Notes under the pieces: generated by a model
Seen by the model: only the letters and a program-made list of their open reading frames with translations
Told to the model about the DNA's origin: nothing
Database searches by the model: none
Shown: piece by piece, positions 54,843 through 63,633 of the stretch
Layout of the letters: every line of letters begins with the position of its first letter
Numbering within the stretch: position 1 is the first letter of the stretch
Made by a program: the position numbers and the translations under genes
Assembly (NCBI RefSeq): GCF_001550065.1
Contig: NZ_LRUB01000033.1
Coordinates: 51,719-115,718 of the forward strand
DNA: 64,000 bases
Source: Kordiimonas lipolytica
GTDB taxonomy: Bacteria; Pseudomonadota; Alphaproteobacteria; Sphingomonadales; Kordiimonadaceae
Direction: 5' to 3'

Positions 54843-55499
54843 ATGGATTCATACGAAGAGCTGATTGAAGGTTATAAAATCTTCCGTGCTGAATATCTGG
54901 ACAAGAAGTATGAGGCCTACAGGGACTGGGCCTCGAAAGGGCAGGCGCCAAAGGTTCTGATTATTGGCTGCAGCGACAGCCGGGTGAACCCCGCCATTTT
55001 GACCCACGCTGGCCTGGGTGAGATTTTTGTCGTCAATAATGTTGCCAATATCGTACCGCCATACGAGAAGGGCGAAAGCCACCACAAGTCGCTTGGGGCC
55101 GCCATCCAGTATGCCGTCAACCATATCAAGGTGGAGCATATCATCGTGATGGGGCATTCCGGCTGCGGCGGTATTGCCGCCCTGATGGCTAAGGATCCCA
55201 CGGACCGGTTTGACGCCGATGAAGACGATTATATCGCTGATTGGGTGGGCATTCTTGCTCCAGCCCGCGAGGCGGTTCTGCAAAATTGCAATCCAGCCCA
55301 CGACCATGAAGAATGCCTTCGATTGGCAGAAATGGAAGGCGCACTTGTTTCCATCCAGAACCTGGCCGGTTACCCGTGGGTGCGCCAGGCTGTGCAGGAT
55401 GAAAGACTTGCGCTTCACGCCTGGTACTTCCATCTGGACAGCGGCGAGCTGCTCTCATACCGCCCCGAGGAAGACCGCTTCCGTCGCCTGTGTCGCTAA
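54843..55499 (+). CDS. Beta-carbonic anhydrase
   Basis: A 218-residue zinc enzyme. Zinc ligands are Cys43 and Asp45 in CSDSRV, His105 and Cys108 in GHSGCGG. It interconverts CO2 and bicarbonate. It is 52 bp after the PpiC-like gene and likely co-transcribed with the nar operon; a link with pH balance or bicarbonate supply during nitrate respiration is inference. Confidence 0.93.
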   Translation: MDSYEELIEGYKIFRAEYLDKKYEAYRDWASKGQAPKVLIIGCSDSRVNPAILTHAGLGEIFVVNNVANIVPPYEKGESHHKSLGAAIQYAVNHIKVEHIIVMGHSGCGGIAALMAKDPTDRFDADEDDYIADWVGILAPAREAVLQNCNPAHDHEECLRLAEMEGALVSIQNLAGYPWVRQAVQDERLALHAWYFHLDSGELLSYRPEEDRFRRLCR

Positions 55500-55550
55500 T
55501 ACCACACCCAGGTGCAACAATTTGTCAAATTCTCCAATTTTTTCATCCAC

Positions 55551-55564
55551 TTGATGTGGATCAG
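55551..55564. promoter_or_regulatory. FNR box upstream of the porin
   Basis: TTGAT-GTGG-ATCAG, one mismatch from consensus, centred about 70 bp before the porin ATG. Confidence 0.7.
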
Positions 55565-55626
55565 GTAAGTTAGCCGCAGGTGCAGCTAAAACACACTCAT
55601 TGAAGGGTTTTTAAGGAGTTTGAACC

Positions 55627-56847
55627 ATGAGAAAGAGCCCCCTGTTGATTGCTGTTAGTTCTTTTGCAATTGCTGCAACCGGCGCCGCAGCCGCCGAAGA
55701 TACCGGTAATTTCCTGCAGGATGGCGACGCAGGCCTTGACCTCCGCTACCGGCTTGAGTTGGTTGATCAGGATGGATTTTCCAAGAAGGCAACCGCGTCG
55801 ACCCTGCTGACCAAAATCTGGTACAAAACGGGTGATCTGCATGGGTTCAGTGCCTATCTGGAGGGCACCAATACGACTGTGTTGGGGCAGGATACCTACA
55901 ATAGTACCGTGAACGGCAACATTACCCGTCCGGTAGTTGCCGACCCGGACACAACAGAGCTGAACCAAGCCTATATCCAGTATAAGAATGACTATTTCAC
56001 GCTCAAGGGTGGGCGTCAGGGTATCAATCTGGATAACCAGCGTTTTGTTGGTACGGTTGGCTTCCGCCAGAATGACCAGACCTATGATGCGGTGGCCGCA
56101 ATCGCCACGCCGACCAAGGACCTGACTGCCATTTATGGCTACGTCTGGAATGTGAACCGGATTTTTGGAGAAGACCATCCATTTGGTGACCTGGACACCA
56201 ACACCCATGTGATCAACCTGACCTACAAGGGCTTTGATTTCGCTAACATCACGGCTTATGCCTTGCTGATCGACCTCAATGATGCGCCGGTTTATGGCCT
56301 GTCATCCAGCACGTACGGCGTTCGGTTTGACGGCAAGTATGCCGTCTCTGACGGCCTGAAGCTTGGCTATGAGCTCGAATATGCGTCGCAGTCCGACTAT
56401 AAAGATAATCCAAATGACTTCTCGGCCGATTACTGGAACGGTAGCGTGTCAGCGACCGCGGGCGCTGTGACCGGCCAGATCGGGTATGAGCTTCTGGGCA
56501 GCGACAATGGCGTGGCCTTCCAGACTCCGCTTGCCACGCTTCACAAGTTCAATGGCTGGGCTGATAAATTTCTGGCAACACCTGGAAATGGCCTTGAGGA
56601 GATCAACGTGTCGTTGGCCTACAAGGTGCCTGGGGACGGTGCATTTGGCGGTATGCTGTTCAAAGCCGTATACCACGACTTTTCCAGCGATACGGGCGGT
56701 ATTTCCTATGGCAGCGAGGTTGACTTCCTGGTGACGAAAAAGATCAACAAATATCTGTCGGCTTCGGTGAAGGCAGCCTTCTATAACGCGGATGAGTTTG
56801 CGACAGACACTGACAAGATCTGGATCACGCTGCAGGCCAAATTCTAG
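55627..56847 (+). CDS. Outer-membrane porin, alginate-export-like
   Basis: A 406-residue protein with a signal peptide (GAAAAED, about residue 22) and a predicted beta-barrel ending in IWITLQAKF, with repeating short amphipathic strands. Its strand pattern resembles the alginate_export/OprE-type porins. An FNR box and GGAGTTTGA ribosome site precede it. Probably an anaerobically induced channel, perhaps for nitrate/nitrite (inference). Confidence 0.75.
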   Translation: MRKSPLLIAVSSFAIAATGAAAAEDTGNFLQDGDAGLDLRYRLELVDQDGFSKKATASTLLTKIWYKTGDLHGFSAYLEGTNTTVLGQDTYNSTVNGNITRPVVADPDTTELNQAYIQYKNDYFTLKGGRQGINLDNQRFVGTVGFRQNDQTYDAVAAIATPTKDLTAIYGYVWNVNRIFGEDHPFGDLDTNTHVINLTYKGFDFANITAYALLIDLNDAPVYGLSSSTYGVRFDGKYAVSDGLKLGYELEYASQSDYKDNPNDFSADYWNGSVSATAGAVTGQIGYELLGSDNGVAFQTPLATLHKFNGWADKFLATPGNGLEEINVSLAYKVPGDGAFGGMLFKAVYHDFSSDTGGISYGSEVDFLVTKKINKYLSASVKAAFYNADEFATDTDKIWITLQAKF

Positions 56848-56876
56848 GCTGCAGCTGCTGAATTATGGAAAAGAGA

Positions 56877-56915
56877 GTGCTGGGTGTGACAAGAAGCGCC
56901 CGGCATTTTCGTTGT
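56877..56915 (+). terminator. Weak terminator after the porin
   Basis: TGCTGGGTG pairs with CGCCCGGCA with G-U pairs, followed by TTTTCG. It is a modest terminator. Confidence 0.45.
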
Positions 56916-56957
56916 TGTCTGGCTAGAATGTTCAAATTCAGGTGCAGGAGATAGATC

Positions 56958-58124
56958 ATGTCTGCGAAACGGTACCAAGGTCCGGCATTTCTCAGTTTCG
57001 GATTTCGGCCTTTCTTTCTTTTGGCAGCCCTTTCGGCAGCCATTCTGGTGCCGATCTGGCTGTTTCTTTTCGCTCACGGTGGTGACATTGCGAGTGGGAT
57101 AGGCCCTCTTCGCTGGCATATCCATGAAATGCTGTTTGGCTTTCTGGCTGCTGTGATCACCGGCTTTCTTCTGACCGCGATCCCCAATTGGACCGGCCGG
57201 TTGCCAATATCCGGCATGCCACTTCTAATGCTCGCGCTTGCATGGCTGTTGGGGCGCATCGCCATGGTGGCGCCCGTGATGCCGGGGACGGCCGCCACGG
57301 TTGACAGTATTTTCCTGCTGGCGGTGGCGGGGCTTGTAAGCCGCGAGGTGATCGCGGGCAGGAATTGGCGCAATGCTCCGGTTTGCCTGATCATCAGCCT
57401 GCTGGCAGTGAGCAATATCGCCTTTCATATTGAAACATTGGGGCTGTTCTCCGGCGATTATGCCGTGCGTGCTGCGCTTGCGCTCATTGTCATGCTGAAT
57501 GCGCTTATCGGTGGGCGCATTGTCCCGAGCTTCACTACCAATTGGTTGATTAAGTCCGGTAAGGCGGCCCGGCCTGTGCCCTTCAACCAGTTTGACAAAA
57601 TCCTGTTGCTTGCAACGGCTGCAACGCTTGTCCTGTGGGTTGTGGGGCCGCAAAGCATGGTGGCTGGAATGTTCCTTGTTATGGTTGCCGTCGGGCATCT
57701 GGTGCGTCTCGCGCGCTGGAAGGGTTGGGCAACGGTTTCGAGTGCTATCGTGCTTGTTTTGCACGCGGCCTATCTTTGGATGCCGGTGGGCTTCGCGCTT
57801 CTTGGGCTCGACACGCTGCTGCCGAATGCTGGCATAACGCCAAGCGCAGGCATGCACGCCCTGACGGCTGGCCTGATGGGGTTGATGCCGCTTGCCGTCA
57901 TGTCTCGCGCCACGCTCGGGCACACCGGTCGCGACCTTGCGGCAGGCGTGTTTGGTGCCGGAATGTATCTGGCCGTCTTTCTCGCCGCTGTACTCAGGGT
58001 AGCAGCATCGTTGATACCAGATGCCTACAGCATGCTATTGTCAGCGGCAGGGCTTCTGTGGGCCCTGGGCTTCCTGATGTTCATTTTCAAGTATGGCAAA
58101 ATGCTGACTGCGCCCAGGGTGTAA
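56958..58124 (+). CDS. nnrS: NnrS-family heme-copper membrane protein
   Basis: A 388-residue protein with about 12 helices, matching the NnrS family (FLSFGFRPFFLLAAL at the N-terminus, HIHEMLFGF heme-type His pair). NnrS proteins help cells cope with nitric oxide. CAGGAGATAG upstream of the ATG. Separate from the porin by a weak terminator, but within the nitrate island. Confidence 0.9.
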   Translation: MSAKRYQGPAFLSFGFRPFFLLAALSAAILVPIWLFLFAHGGDIASGIGPLRWHIHEMLFGFLAAVITGFLLTAIPNWTGRLPISGMPLLMLALAWLLGRIAMVAPVMPGTAATVDSIFLLAVAGLVSREVIAGRNWRNAPVCLIISLLAVSNIAFHIETLGLFSGDYAVRAALALIVMLNALIGGRIVPSFTTNWLIKSGKAARPVPFNQFDKILLLATAATLVLWVVGPQSMVAGMFLVMVAVGHLVRLARWKGWATVSSAIVLVLHAAYLWMPVGFALLGLDTLLPNAGITPSAGMHALTAGLMGLMPLAVMSRATLGHTGRDLAAGVFGAGMYLAVFLAAVLRVAASLIPDAYSMLLSAAGLLWALGFLMFIFKYGKMLTAPRV

Positions 58125-58200
58125 CAGCAAGTCGTCAGCGGGAAGCATAAATGGTCCGCAAAGGGTCAGAAAGTGCACTCAGCTGATGGGAGTAGAATGA

Positions 58201-58226
58201 CTGTCTCCTGATCAAAAAGGAGACAG
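58201..58226 (+). repeat. 9-bp inverted repeat around the ribosome site
   Basis: CTGTCTCCT and AGGAGACAG form a perfect hairpin immediately before the recombinase remnant, so its AGGAGA site would be masked in RNA. Confidence 0.5.
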
Positions 58227-58229
58227 ATC

Positions 58230-58451
58230 ATGAAACTCATCTTTCGCCATGAAAACTCCCACCAGCCTTGGAATAAAGGCAAGCTGATTGGGCAGAAGCC
58301 ACCTCTCAAACTAAAGGAGATATGGGCGATGCGCATTGGCCTGCAGATGAAGGCTGCGGTTCGTGATCTTGCCCTGTTCAACCTGGCGATCGCTGGCAGG
58401 CGAAGGGGCTGCGATTTGTGGCGGACGCCAGCCGCTGCGAAGGTTTGCTGA
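58230..58451 (+). pseudogene. Truncated tyrosine recombinase (integrase) remnant
   Basis: The first ~60 residues match a well known integrase N-terminus (MKLIFRHENSHQPWNKGK, PPLKLKEIWAMRIGLQ, RDLALFNLAI). Around residue 62 the family sequence is lost, then a stop comes at 58451. The catalytic Arg-His-Arg-Tyr domain is missing, so this is a frameshifted or deleted fragment and not an active enzyme. Confidence 0.75.
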
Positions 58452-58811
58452 TTTGCTACGCGGTTGTAAGCGATTGCGGCATTTTATTTTTTTCTTGTAA
58501 TAGAATTAGAATTCTGATTCTAATATAAATCTCTTTGTGAAAGGGCGGCGGCATCAGCCTGGGCTTTTGCCTGGCGTCGGTCGCTATGCTGGCGCTGTGC
58601 GTCTCGTCATGAAGACGGTTCGGAGTTTGTTCCGGGTAATGGGTTTTGAGTGTGATGGCAGGAAAGCCGGGGCGCAGGGCCGTGTGGTCACAGTCCTGGT
58701 GTCAGGGGAGCTGACGTTGGGTGGCTCCGGCTTTCTGCTTGTCTGAAGGTTGGGGGTTGCGGGCAGCCGAGTGTGGCGGCTCGCCGAGAGGCTATTATAT
58801 AGGAGAAATCC
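58452..58811. other. Gene-free region before TetR gene
   Basis: About 360 bp. An AT-rich inverted repeat, ATTAGAAT-TCTG-ATTCTAAT, lies at 58505-58524 and could be an operator of the TetR gene that follows. Short open frames here have no family or ribosome site. Confidence 0.4.
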
Positions 58812-59489
58812 ATGGCAGCAATTGCGGCCGAAGCCGGGGCATCATCCCGGAGGGCCATGTCGGGCAGTGCATGGTCATATGGACGGTGGGTGTCCCGTCC
58901 GGCACAAAATCGAAGTGAACGAACATTTTTCCGTTTCCTCGATGCGGCAGAGGGGCTTTTGTCCGGCCGTAACTGGCACGAGGTGTCGGTGCAGGAAATC
59001 GTGCGGCAGGCAGATGCGTCTGTCGGGTCTTTCTATAACCGGTTTGTCGATAAAACCGCACTGCTGCGGTGCCTTGATAGCCGACTGGGCCAGGAGTGCG
59101 AGCAGACCGTATCGGCGCTGGTGGATGAGCTGGATACCTGCCCGGCACTGATTGACGACGCGCCAGGCATGATGATCAGCCTTTTCATGCGGCTTTGTTC
59201 AGAGCGAAGCGGGGTGATCCGGGCGCTTGATATGGCGCAAAAGATGGCAGAGCCGGGGGATTTTACCGGCTTGGGGCCAAGCTTTGATGCCGCCGCTGAG
59301 AAAATTGGCCATTTGTTGGCGGAAAAGCACGCCGTGCTGAAGGACCATTCCGGCGTTGAGGTGGCGCAGGCCTTCCGCGAAAGTTTCTGGCTGACGCGCG
59401 AGATGCTTCTGTATCATCCGCCGTGCAAACCGGCGGACGAAGTTCACCGCTCCCTGCTCAGGCATTTTTACGCCAGCCTGCAGGATTAA
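58812..59489 (+). CDS. TetR-family regulator
   Basis: A 225-residue regulator. After a ~35-residue N-terminal extension comes a TetR helix-turn-helix (AAEGLLSGRNWHEVSVQEIVRQADASVGSFYNRFVDKTALL region) and a helical ligand domain. ATATAGGAGAAATCC precedes the ATG. A perfect 12-bp inverted repeat follows its stop. Confidence 0.85.
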   Translation: MAAIAAEAGASSRRAMSGSAWSYGRWVSRPAQNRSERTFFRFLDAAEGLLSGRNWHEVSVQEIVRQADASVGSFYNRFVDKTALLRCLDSRLGQECEQTVSALVDELDTCPALIDDAPGMMISLFMRLCSERSGVIRALDMAQKMAEPGDFTGLGPSFDAAAEKIGHLLAEKHAVLKDHSGVEVAQAFRESFWLTREMLLYHPPCKPADEVHRSLLRHFYASLQD

Positions 59490-59496
59490 GGCTTTT

Positions 59497-59535
59497 ACCC
59501 CTGTAAATGCATTTATAAGTGGTATTTACAGGGGT
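59497..59535. repeat. Perfect 12-bp inverted repeat after TetR gene
   Basis: ACCCCTGTAAAT and ATTTACAGGGGT are separated by 15 bases. There is no T run, so a regulator-binding site or a weak terminator are both possible. Confidence 0.5.
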
Positions 59536-59753
59536 TTCGCGGGAATTTCGTTTCAGCATTTATTTACCAGCCTGCGCCCATAATAGGGCATGAGCCTGAA
59601 AACGCTGAACCGACATGGTGTGCCAGTTGGCGGCATGCGCTCCGTGGTGCGCGCAGCCTCTGTCAGTACGTCCTGTCTTTGGGTGTTGCGGGAATGCCCC
59701 GCTCAATCCTCGGGCTCTCTGATGCCGCGCCTGAAGGCGGGGGAGTAGAGCGC

Positions 59754-60296
59754 ATGTCCTCGTTTGAAAATGAGCTGATCCGGATCAGGAATAGGGGGCC
59801 ACGGGCCGACCATTTCTATGTGGTGACGGTTGAGGAAGGCATGGCAATACGCGAGGACATGGCAGCCCTTGTCGAGCTGATGGCCAAAAGCCGGGGCGAC
59901 CGCCCATTTAACAGCCGGGCAGATGTTTCACCCTCCAGGCTTAGCAAGTATCTGCCGCGTATTACAATCCTGGAGCCTGTCTTTGACGAGGAAGGCCATG
60001 TGGTGGACGCGCGCTATCGCCTGATGGGGACGGAGATCAGTTCGCTTTATGGCGAGGCGACCGGGCAACTGATTAGCGACTATCACGGTGACCAGGTGCT
60101 GAGGCGGGTATGCCGCATCAGCAATCATTGCATAGAAACGCGGATGCCGGCGCTTGGACTGTCGAAGGCGCTTTCGGACGGTCGGGAATATGTGGACGTC
60201 AGCGTGCTTTATTTTCCGCTGTCGAAGGACGGTGAGACCGTCAATCAGTTCTTCATCTATTCGGCTGTGGAACGCGCCCGCGTGGGCAGGCTCTGA
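59754..60296 (+). CDS. PAS-domain protein
   Basis: A 180-residue protein of the alphaproteobacterial PAS_5 type (LSKYLPRITILEPVFDEEGHVVDARYRLMG, TEISSLYGEATG). No output domain. The ATG at 59754 is chosen for GGGGGAG upstream; an earlier in-frame ATG at 59694 is possible. Unknown ligand and partner. Confidence 0.75.
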   Translation: MSSFENELIRIRNRGPRADHFYVVTVEEGMAIREDMAALVELMAKSRGDRPFNSRADVSPSRLSKYLPRITILEPVFDEEGHVVDARYRLMGTEISSLYGEATGQLISDYHGDQVLRRVCRISNHCIETRMPALGLSKALSDGREYVDVSVLYFPLSKDGETVNQFFIYSAVERARVGRL

Positions 60297-60633
60297 CCCA
60301 TAGGATCCTAGCCCGCTAGTTATTCCGAATCTGTCAAAAGCCTGATTCCTTTAATGTTCAGGATTGAGGGGTGGAAAAACCGGCGTTAACCATACGGCGG
60401 CTCTTCTTATGGGTGCATAATGAAAGCCCGGCAGGAAGTTGCGATCATGTCGCACAGTAAAAAGGCTCAATTTTATGAAAATTAGCTCTTTTGCCGTTGC
60501 TTTTGCTGTCTCCCTTTGAATAGCCTTTTTGCGGGAAAGGGCGACATGGTGTGGCATGCCGGGGGGAACGGACAGCCGCGACAGGTGCCATGGAGCTGAG
60601 ACCTGGATTAGTAATCAGGCTTTGGGTGAAAGA
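60297..60633. other. Gene-free region with a 14-codon frame
   Basis: About 337 bp. A short open frame at 60475-60519 begins MKISSFAVAFAVSL and stops, like the start of a signal peptide with nothing behind it. It may be a degraded gene start or a leader. A small inverted repeat lies near 60342. No promoter is obvious. Confidence 0.3.
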
Positions 60634-61527
60634 GTGTTGCGTAAATTTTTTGTAGTGGCGTCGGGCATTGTCTCGATAGCAATTCTGTTGCTGGCAGCAA
60701 CCAGCGTTCAGGCAAATGACAGTCCATCTGACAATTTGGAAACACCGGAACCGGCTGTTGTGTTAGGCACTGTCTGGGGGCAGACGTTGGCGCAGGACGG
60801 CACAGGTTTCTATAATGATGTTTTCCGGGATCTGGTGCCTGCAGGCGATGGAGCGGTCGACTATAAGCTGATGCCGTACCGGCGCGCGCGGTCGCAGTTC
60901 CTAGTGGGCCAGACAGCTTGCCTGTATCCGTCTGCGCGGTCTGTCCTGACCACCGGCGGACATGATGGTGGCCAGAAGCTGATCGAATCCAATGCGCTCT
61001 TCACAGCGGCGGAACACCTGTTCGCGCCCGCAGGCATGGCGCCGCCCGCATCCCTTGCGGACCTCAAGGGCAAGACAGTGGCGGTCCCCACGGGCTCAAT
61101 CATGACCAAGCTTTTAAAGGATACGGGTGCACAGTTGATTTCCGTGCATGACGAAACGGCCAAGGCCCAGATGCTGATCACCGGGCGGGTGGATATGATG
61201 TCCGGCATGCTGCCGAATGAATATCTGGTCTTCAAGTCGCTGGATACCCGCATGGCGTCCTACGACCGGGACTTTTCCCTGATTGAAGCAGGTGTCGCGA
61301 TTGTATGCCACGACACGCCCGCCAACCGTGCGTTCATTGCGCAATTGAACGAGCGGATCGATTTGCTGCAGGCTGACGCCGCGTTTCAGGACCTTCTGGC
61401 CAGTGCGGGCGTGATGCAGGCGCCTTATGCAGGAGCTGCAGACCTGAATGATATTGCGCCGGCCGCCGGGGTGAAGCCTCGTTTCGCCCATCCGGGGAGA
61501 CGGGTACCCTTCAGCAATATTCGCTGA
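60634..61527 (+). CDS. Orphan solute-binding-like protein 1
   Basis: About 297 residues from GTG 60634, with a signal peptide (about 1-25, ending VQAND). The mature part looks like the type II periplasmic binding fold (SBP_bac_3/PhnD-like): LKGKTVAVPTGS and TAKAQMLITGRVDMMSG are typical. Two Cys (TACLYPS, IVCHDTP) shared with the next gene suggest a disulfide. No permease or ATPase gene is adjacent. Confidence 0.7.
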   Translation: MLRKFFVVASGIVSIAILLLAATSVQANDSPSDNLETPEPAVVLGTVWGQTLAQDGTGFYNDVFRDLVPAGDGAVDYKLMPYRRARSQFLVGQTACLYPSARSVLTTGGHDGGQKLIESNALFTAAEHLFAPAGMAPPASLADLKGKTVAVPTGSIMTKLLKDTGAQLISVHDETAKAQMLITGRVDMMSGMLPNEYLVFKSLDTRMASYDRDFSLIEAGVAIVCHDTPANRAFIAQLNERIDLLQADAAFQDLLASAGVMQAPYAGAADLNDIAPAAGVKPRFAHPGRRVPFSNIR

Positions 61528-61580
61528 TATAGTTATCAGCTCGCCGTGCCTGGGGGTCTGTGCGAAAGGGCTTGTTGCCA

Positions 61581-62381
61581 ATGGTGCGCACCGCCGCATA
61601 CAGTTTTGGAATCCTATGTCTGGCGATCTGCCAGACGTTTGGCGCCTGGGCAGAGGGCGGGTTGAGGCAACCCGCACACCCAGACGGCCAGGGCGATATA
61701 TACGGCACCAGTTGGGGCATGACGCTCGCGCTCGACGGTTCTGGTTTTTATAACGAAGTGCTGGGCACCGTCCTTGATGCGATGGACAGCCCCAAGGCCT
61801 ACCAGCCACTGCCCTATAAGCGCGCCAAAGTCAGTTTTCAGGATATCGCAGGCAGTTGTCTTTATCCCAGTGATATTGGTCATTTGGTAACCGGCAAAGA
61901 GATTGAGGGCCCGGACGGCTTCATCCAGACTGTCCCGCTTATATGGGTGGAAAGTCACATTTTCAGCCGCTACGGCGAAGCGCCGCTTGCCTCGCTTGAG
62001 GCGCTTGAAGGGCGCAAGATTGCCTATCCAAACGGCTCTGCCCTGCCCACGGTGCTGGAAGGCTATGGCGCCAGCTTTTTGCCAACCACCACGGAGACTG
62101 CGAAAGCCCGCATGTTGATTGCGGGCCGTGTGGACCATATGTCCGGGTCACTGCCGGACAATATCTTTGTTTTCAAGTCCCTGGGGCGCCCGCTGCCGCC
62201 CTATAACCCGGACCTTGCGCTGATCCGCGTCGGTGTTTCCGTGGTTTGCCACGACACGCCTGAAAACCGTGCCTTTGTTGGGGCATTCGACGGCGTCACT
62301 GCAAGGCTCGTGGGCTCCGGCGTCATGGCGGATGTCTTTGCCGGGGCAGGCGTGGATGTCAGGTTCATGCCGAAACCGTGA
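61581..62381 (+). CDS. Orphan solute-binding-like protein 2, paralogue
   Basis: About 266 residues with signal peptide (ending AWAEG), 54 bp after its paralogue. It shares TxWGxTLAxDGxGFYNxV, the CLYPS and CHDTPxNRAFV cysteines, and TAKARMLIAGRVDHMSGSLP. Starts GTG 61560 or ATG 61581 are both possible; AAAGGG precedes the ATG. Tandem duplication is likely. Probably a sensor or scavenger of a small solute. Confidence 0.7.
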   Translation: MVRTAAYSFGILCLAICQTFGAWAEGGLRQPAHPDGQGDIYGTSWGMTLALDGSGFYNEVLGTVLDAMDSPKAYQPLPYKRAKVSFQDIAGSCLYPSDIGHLVTGKEIEGPDGFIQTVPLIWVESHIFSRYGEAPLASLEALEGRKIAYPNGSALPTVLEGYGASFLPTTTETAKARMLIAGRVDHMSGSLPDNIFVFKSLGRPLPPYNPDLALIRVGVSVVCHDTPENRAFVGAFDGVTARLVGSGVMADVFAGAGVDVRFMPKP

Positions 62382-62569
62382 ATGGCCGGTCCCGCGAAAG
62401 TGCTGCCAAGATTTCGCCTTCTTATGGTAATAGTGTGAAGCTGCTAGCGGGAAGGGACAACCATAGTATCGAGTGCCATAGCTGATATCCTTGCTGATAT
62501 CTTTACTGAAATCTTTTCAGGCACCTTCCGCCATAGCTGAATTCTTTCTGCACATACGGAGAATGTGAA

Positions 62570-63004
62570 ATGGCGACAATCAAGAATATTCTGACAGCTT
62601 GTGTCATGGGACTGACGGCCCTTTCGGTGGCTGCCCCTGCCTCTTTTGCCTTCGATCATCATGGCGATGAAAAGAAGCACGAAAAGAAGCACGAAAAAAT
62701 GAAGGACAAGAAGAAGCACAAACACGAGAAAATGATGGACGACGAGGACATGGGTCCTGAAGCCGCTGAGATGAAAAAGCGCCATCATGAAGAATGGCAG
62801 GCCATGAAGATGCGGCACAAGGAATCCATGAAGGGCATGAAAGATATGTCCAAGGACGAAAAGAAGGAAATGAAAGCCGCCCAGAAAGCCGAAAAGAAAG
62901 AGATGAAAGAGCGTCACAAGGCTGAATGGAAGGCGCTTAAGGAATCCATGGGCAAGGGCGATGACGACGATGACGATGATCATGACGACGAAGACGACGG
63001 CTAA
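62570..63004 (+). CDS. Exported Lys/Glu/Asp/His/Met-rich protein
   Basis: A 144-residue protein with a signal peptide (about 1-27, ending SFAFD). The rest is extremely charged: KHEK repeats, many Met, then a tail of Asp/His. No known fold. This composition is suited to binding divalent metal ions in the periplasm or to acting as a disordered scaffold. GGAGAATGTGAA precedes the ATG and a strong terminator follows. Confidence 0.8.
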   Translation: MATIKNILTACVMGLTALSVAAPASFAFDHHGDEKKHEKKHEKMKDKKKHKHEKMMDDEDMGPEAAEMKKRHHEEWQAMKMRHKESMKGMKDMSKDEKKEMKAAQKAEKKEMKERHKAEWKALKESMGKGDDDDDDDHDDEDDG

Positions 63005-63029
63005 GCCCATATAGCCTGGCTGATTGAAG

Positions 63030-63070
63030 CGCCCCGTGGCCCATGACTGGCTGCGGGGCGTTTTCTATTT
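63030..63070 (+). terminator. Rho-independent terminator
   Basis: CGCCCCG and CGGGGCG (63030-63036 and 63054-63060) form a stem followed by TTTTCTATTT. Confidence 0.85.
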
Positions 63071-63366
63071 ATCGCAAGGTGGGTGCATTCTGTCGCACGG
63101 CGGATGACCCGTGCGCGAAGCTGCAGTATCCAGAATGTACAAGCACCCGAGAAATGACAGCTTTCAGATTTGAGTGGTGTTCCGAGTAAAGGGTTCGTTC
63201 AAGAAAAACAAACGCGGCCCGAGTGACGACATCGAGCGATCGCAGCGTGTGGTTCCTGCCTAAGCTAAAAGATTTGAAAATCTGTTTCCTCCCTGGGTAA
63301 TACCCCCAATAAATAGCGGTACTCAAAAGTAGAATTTTCTCGTAACCAGAACGCAGGAGATTTTAC
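63071..63366. other. Gene-free region with IS left flank
   Basis: About 296 bp. The IS3 element's left end should lie near 63310-63340 (the stretch around TACTCAAAAGTAGAATTTTC), but the inverted repeat cannot be confirmed without the right end, which is outside the window. An 85-codon minus-strand frame here has no support. Confidence 0.35.
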
Positions 63367-63633
63367 ATGAAGACATCACGTTATTCGGACAGCCAGATCA
63401 TCAGCATCTTGAAGCAGGCGGAGGCTGGCACGCCGGTGCCTGAACTGTGCCGGGAGCATGGAATGAGCAGCGCCTGCTTTTATCGGTGGCGTGCAAAATA
63501 CGGAGGCATGGATGCCTCGCTGATGAGCCGAATGAAAGAGCTGGAAGCGGAGAATGCCCGGCTCAAGAAGATGTATGCCGATGTGCAGCTTCAGAATGAT
63601 GTCATCAAGGAAGCCATGGCAAAAAAGTGGTGA
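63367..63633 (+). mobile_element. IS3-family transposase OrfA
   Basis: An 88-residue OrfA with a helix-turn-helix (SDSQIISILKQAEAGTPVPELCREHGMSSACFYRW) and a C-terminal leucine-zipper helix (MKELEAENARLKKMYAD). The 3' end has the slippery sequence A-AAA-AAG (63621-63627) for programmed -1 frameshifting into orfB, typical of the IS3 family. GCAGGAG upstream. Confidence 0.92.

Noticed and set aside
63069..63326. 85-codon minus-strand open frame beside the IS element
   Set aside because: No ribosome site, no family, and it spans the IS left flank.
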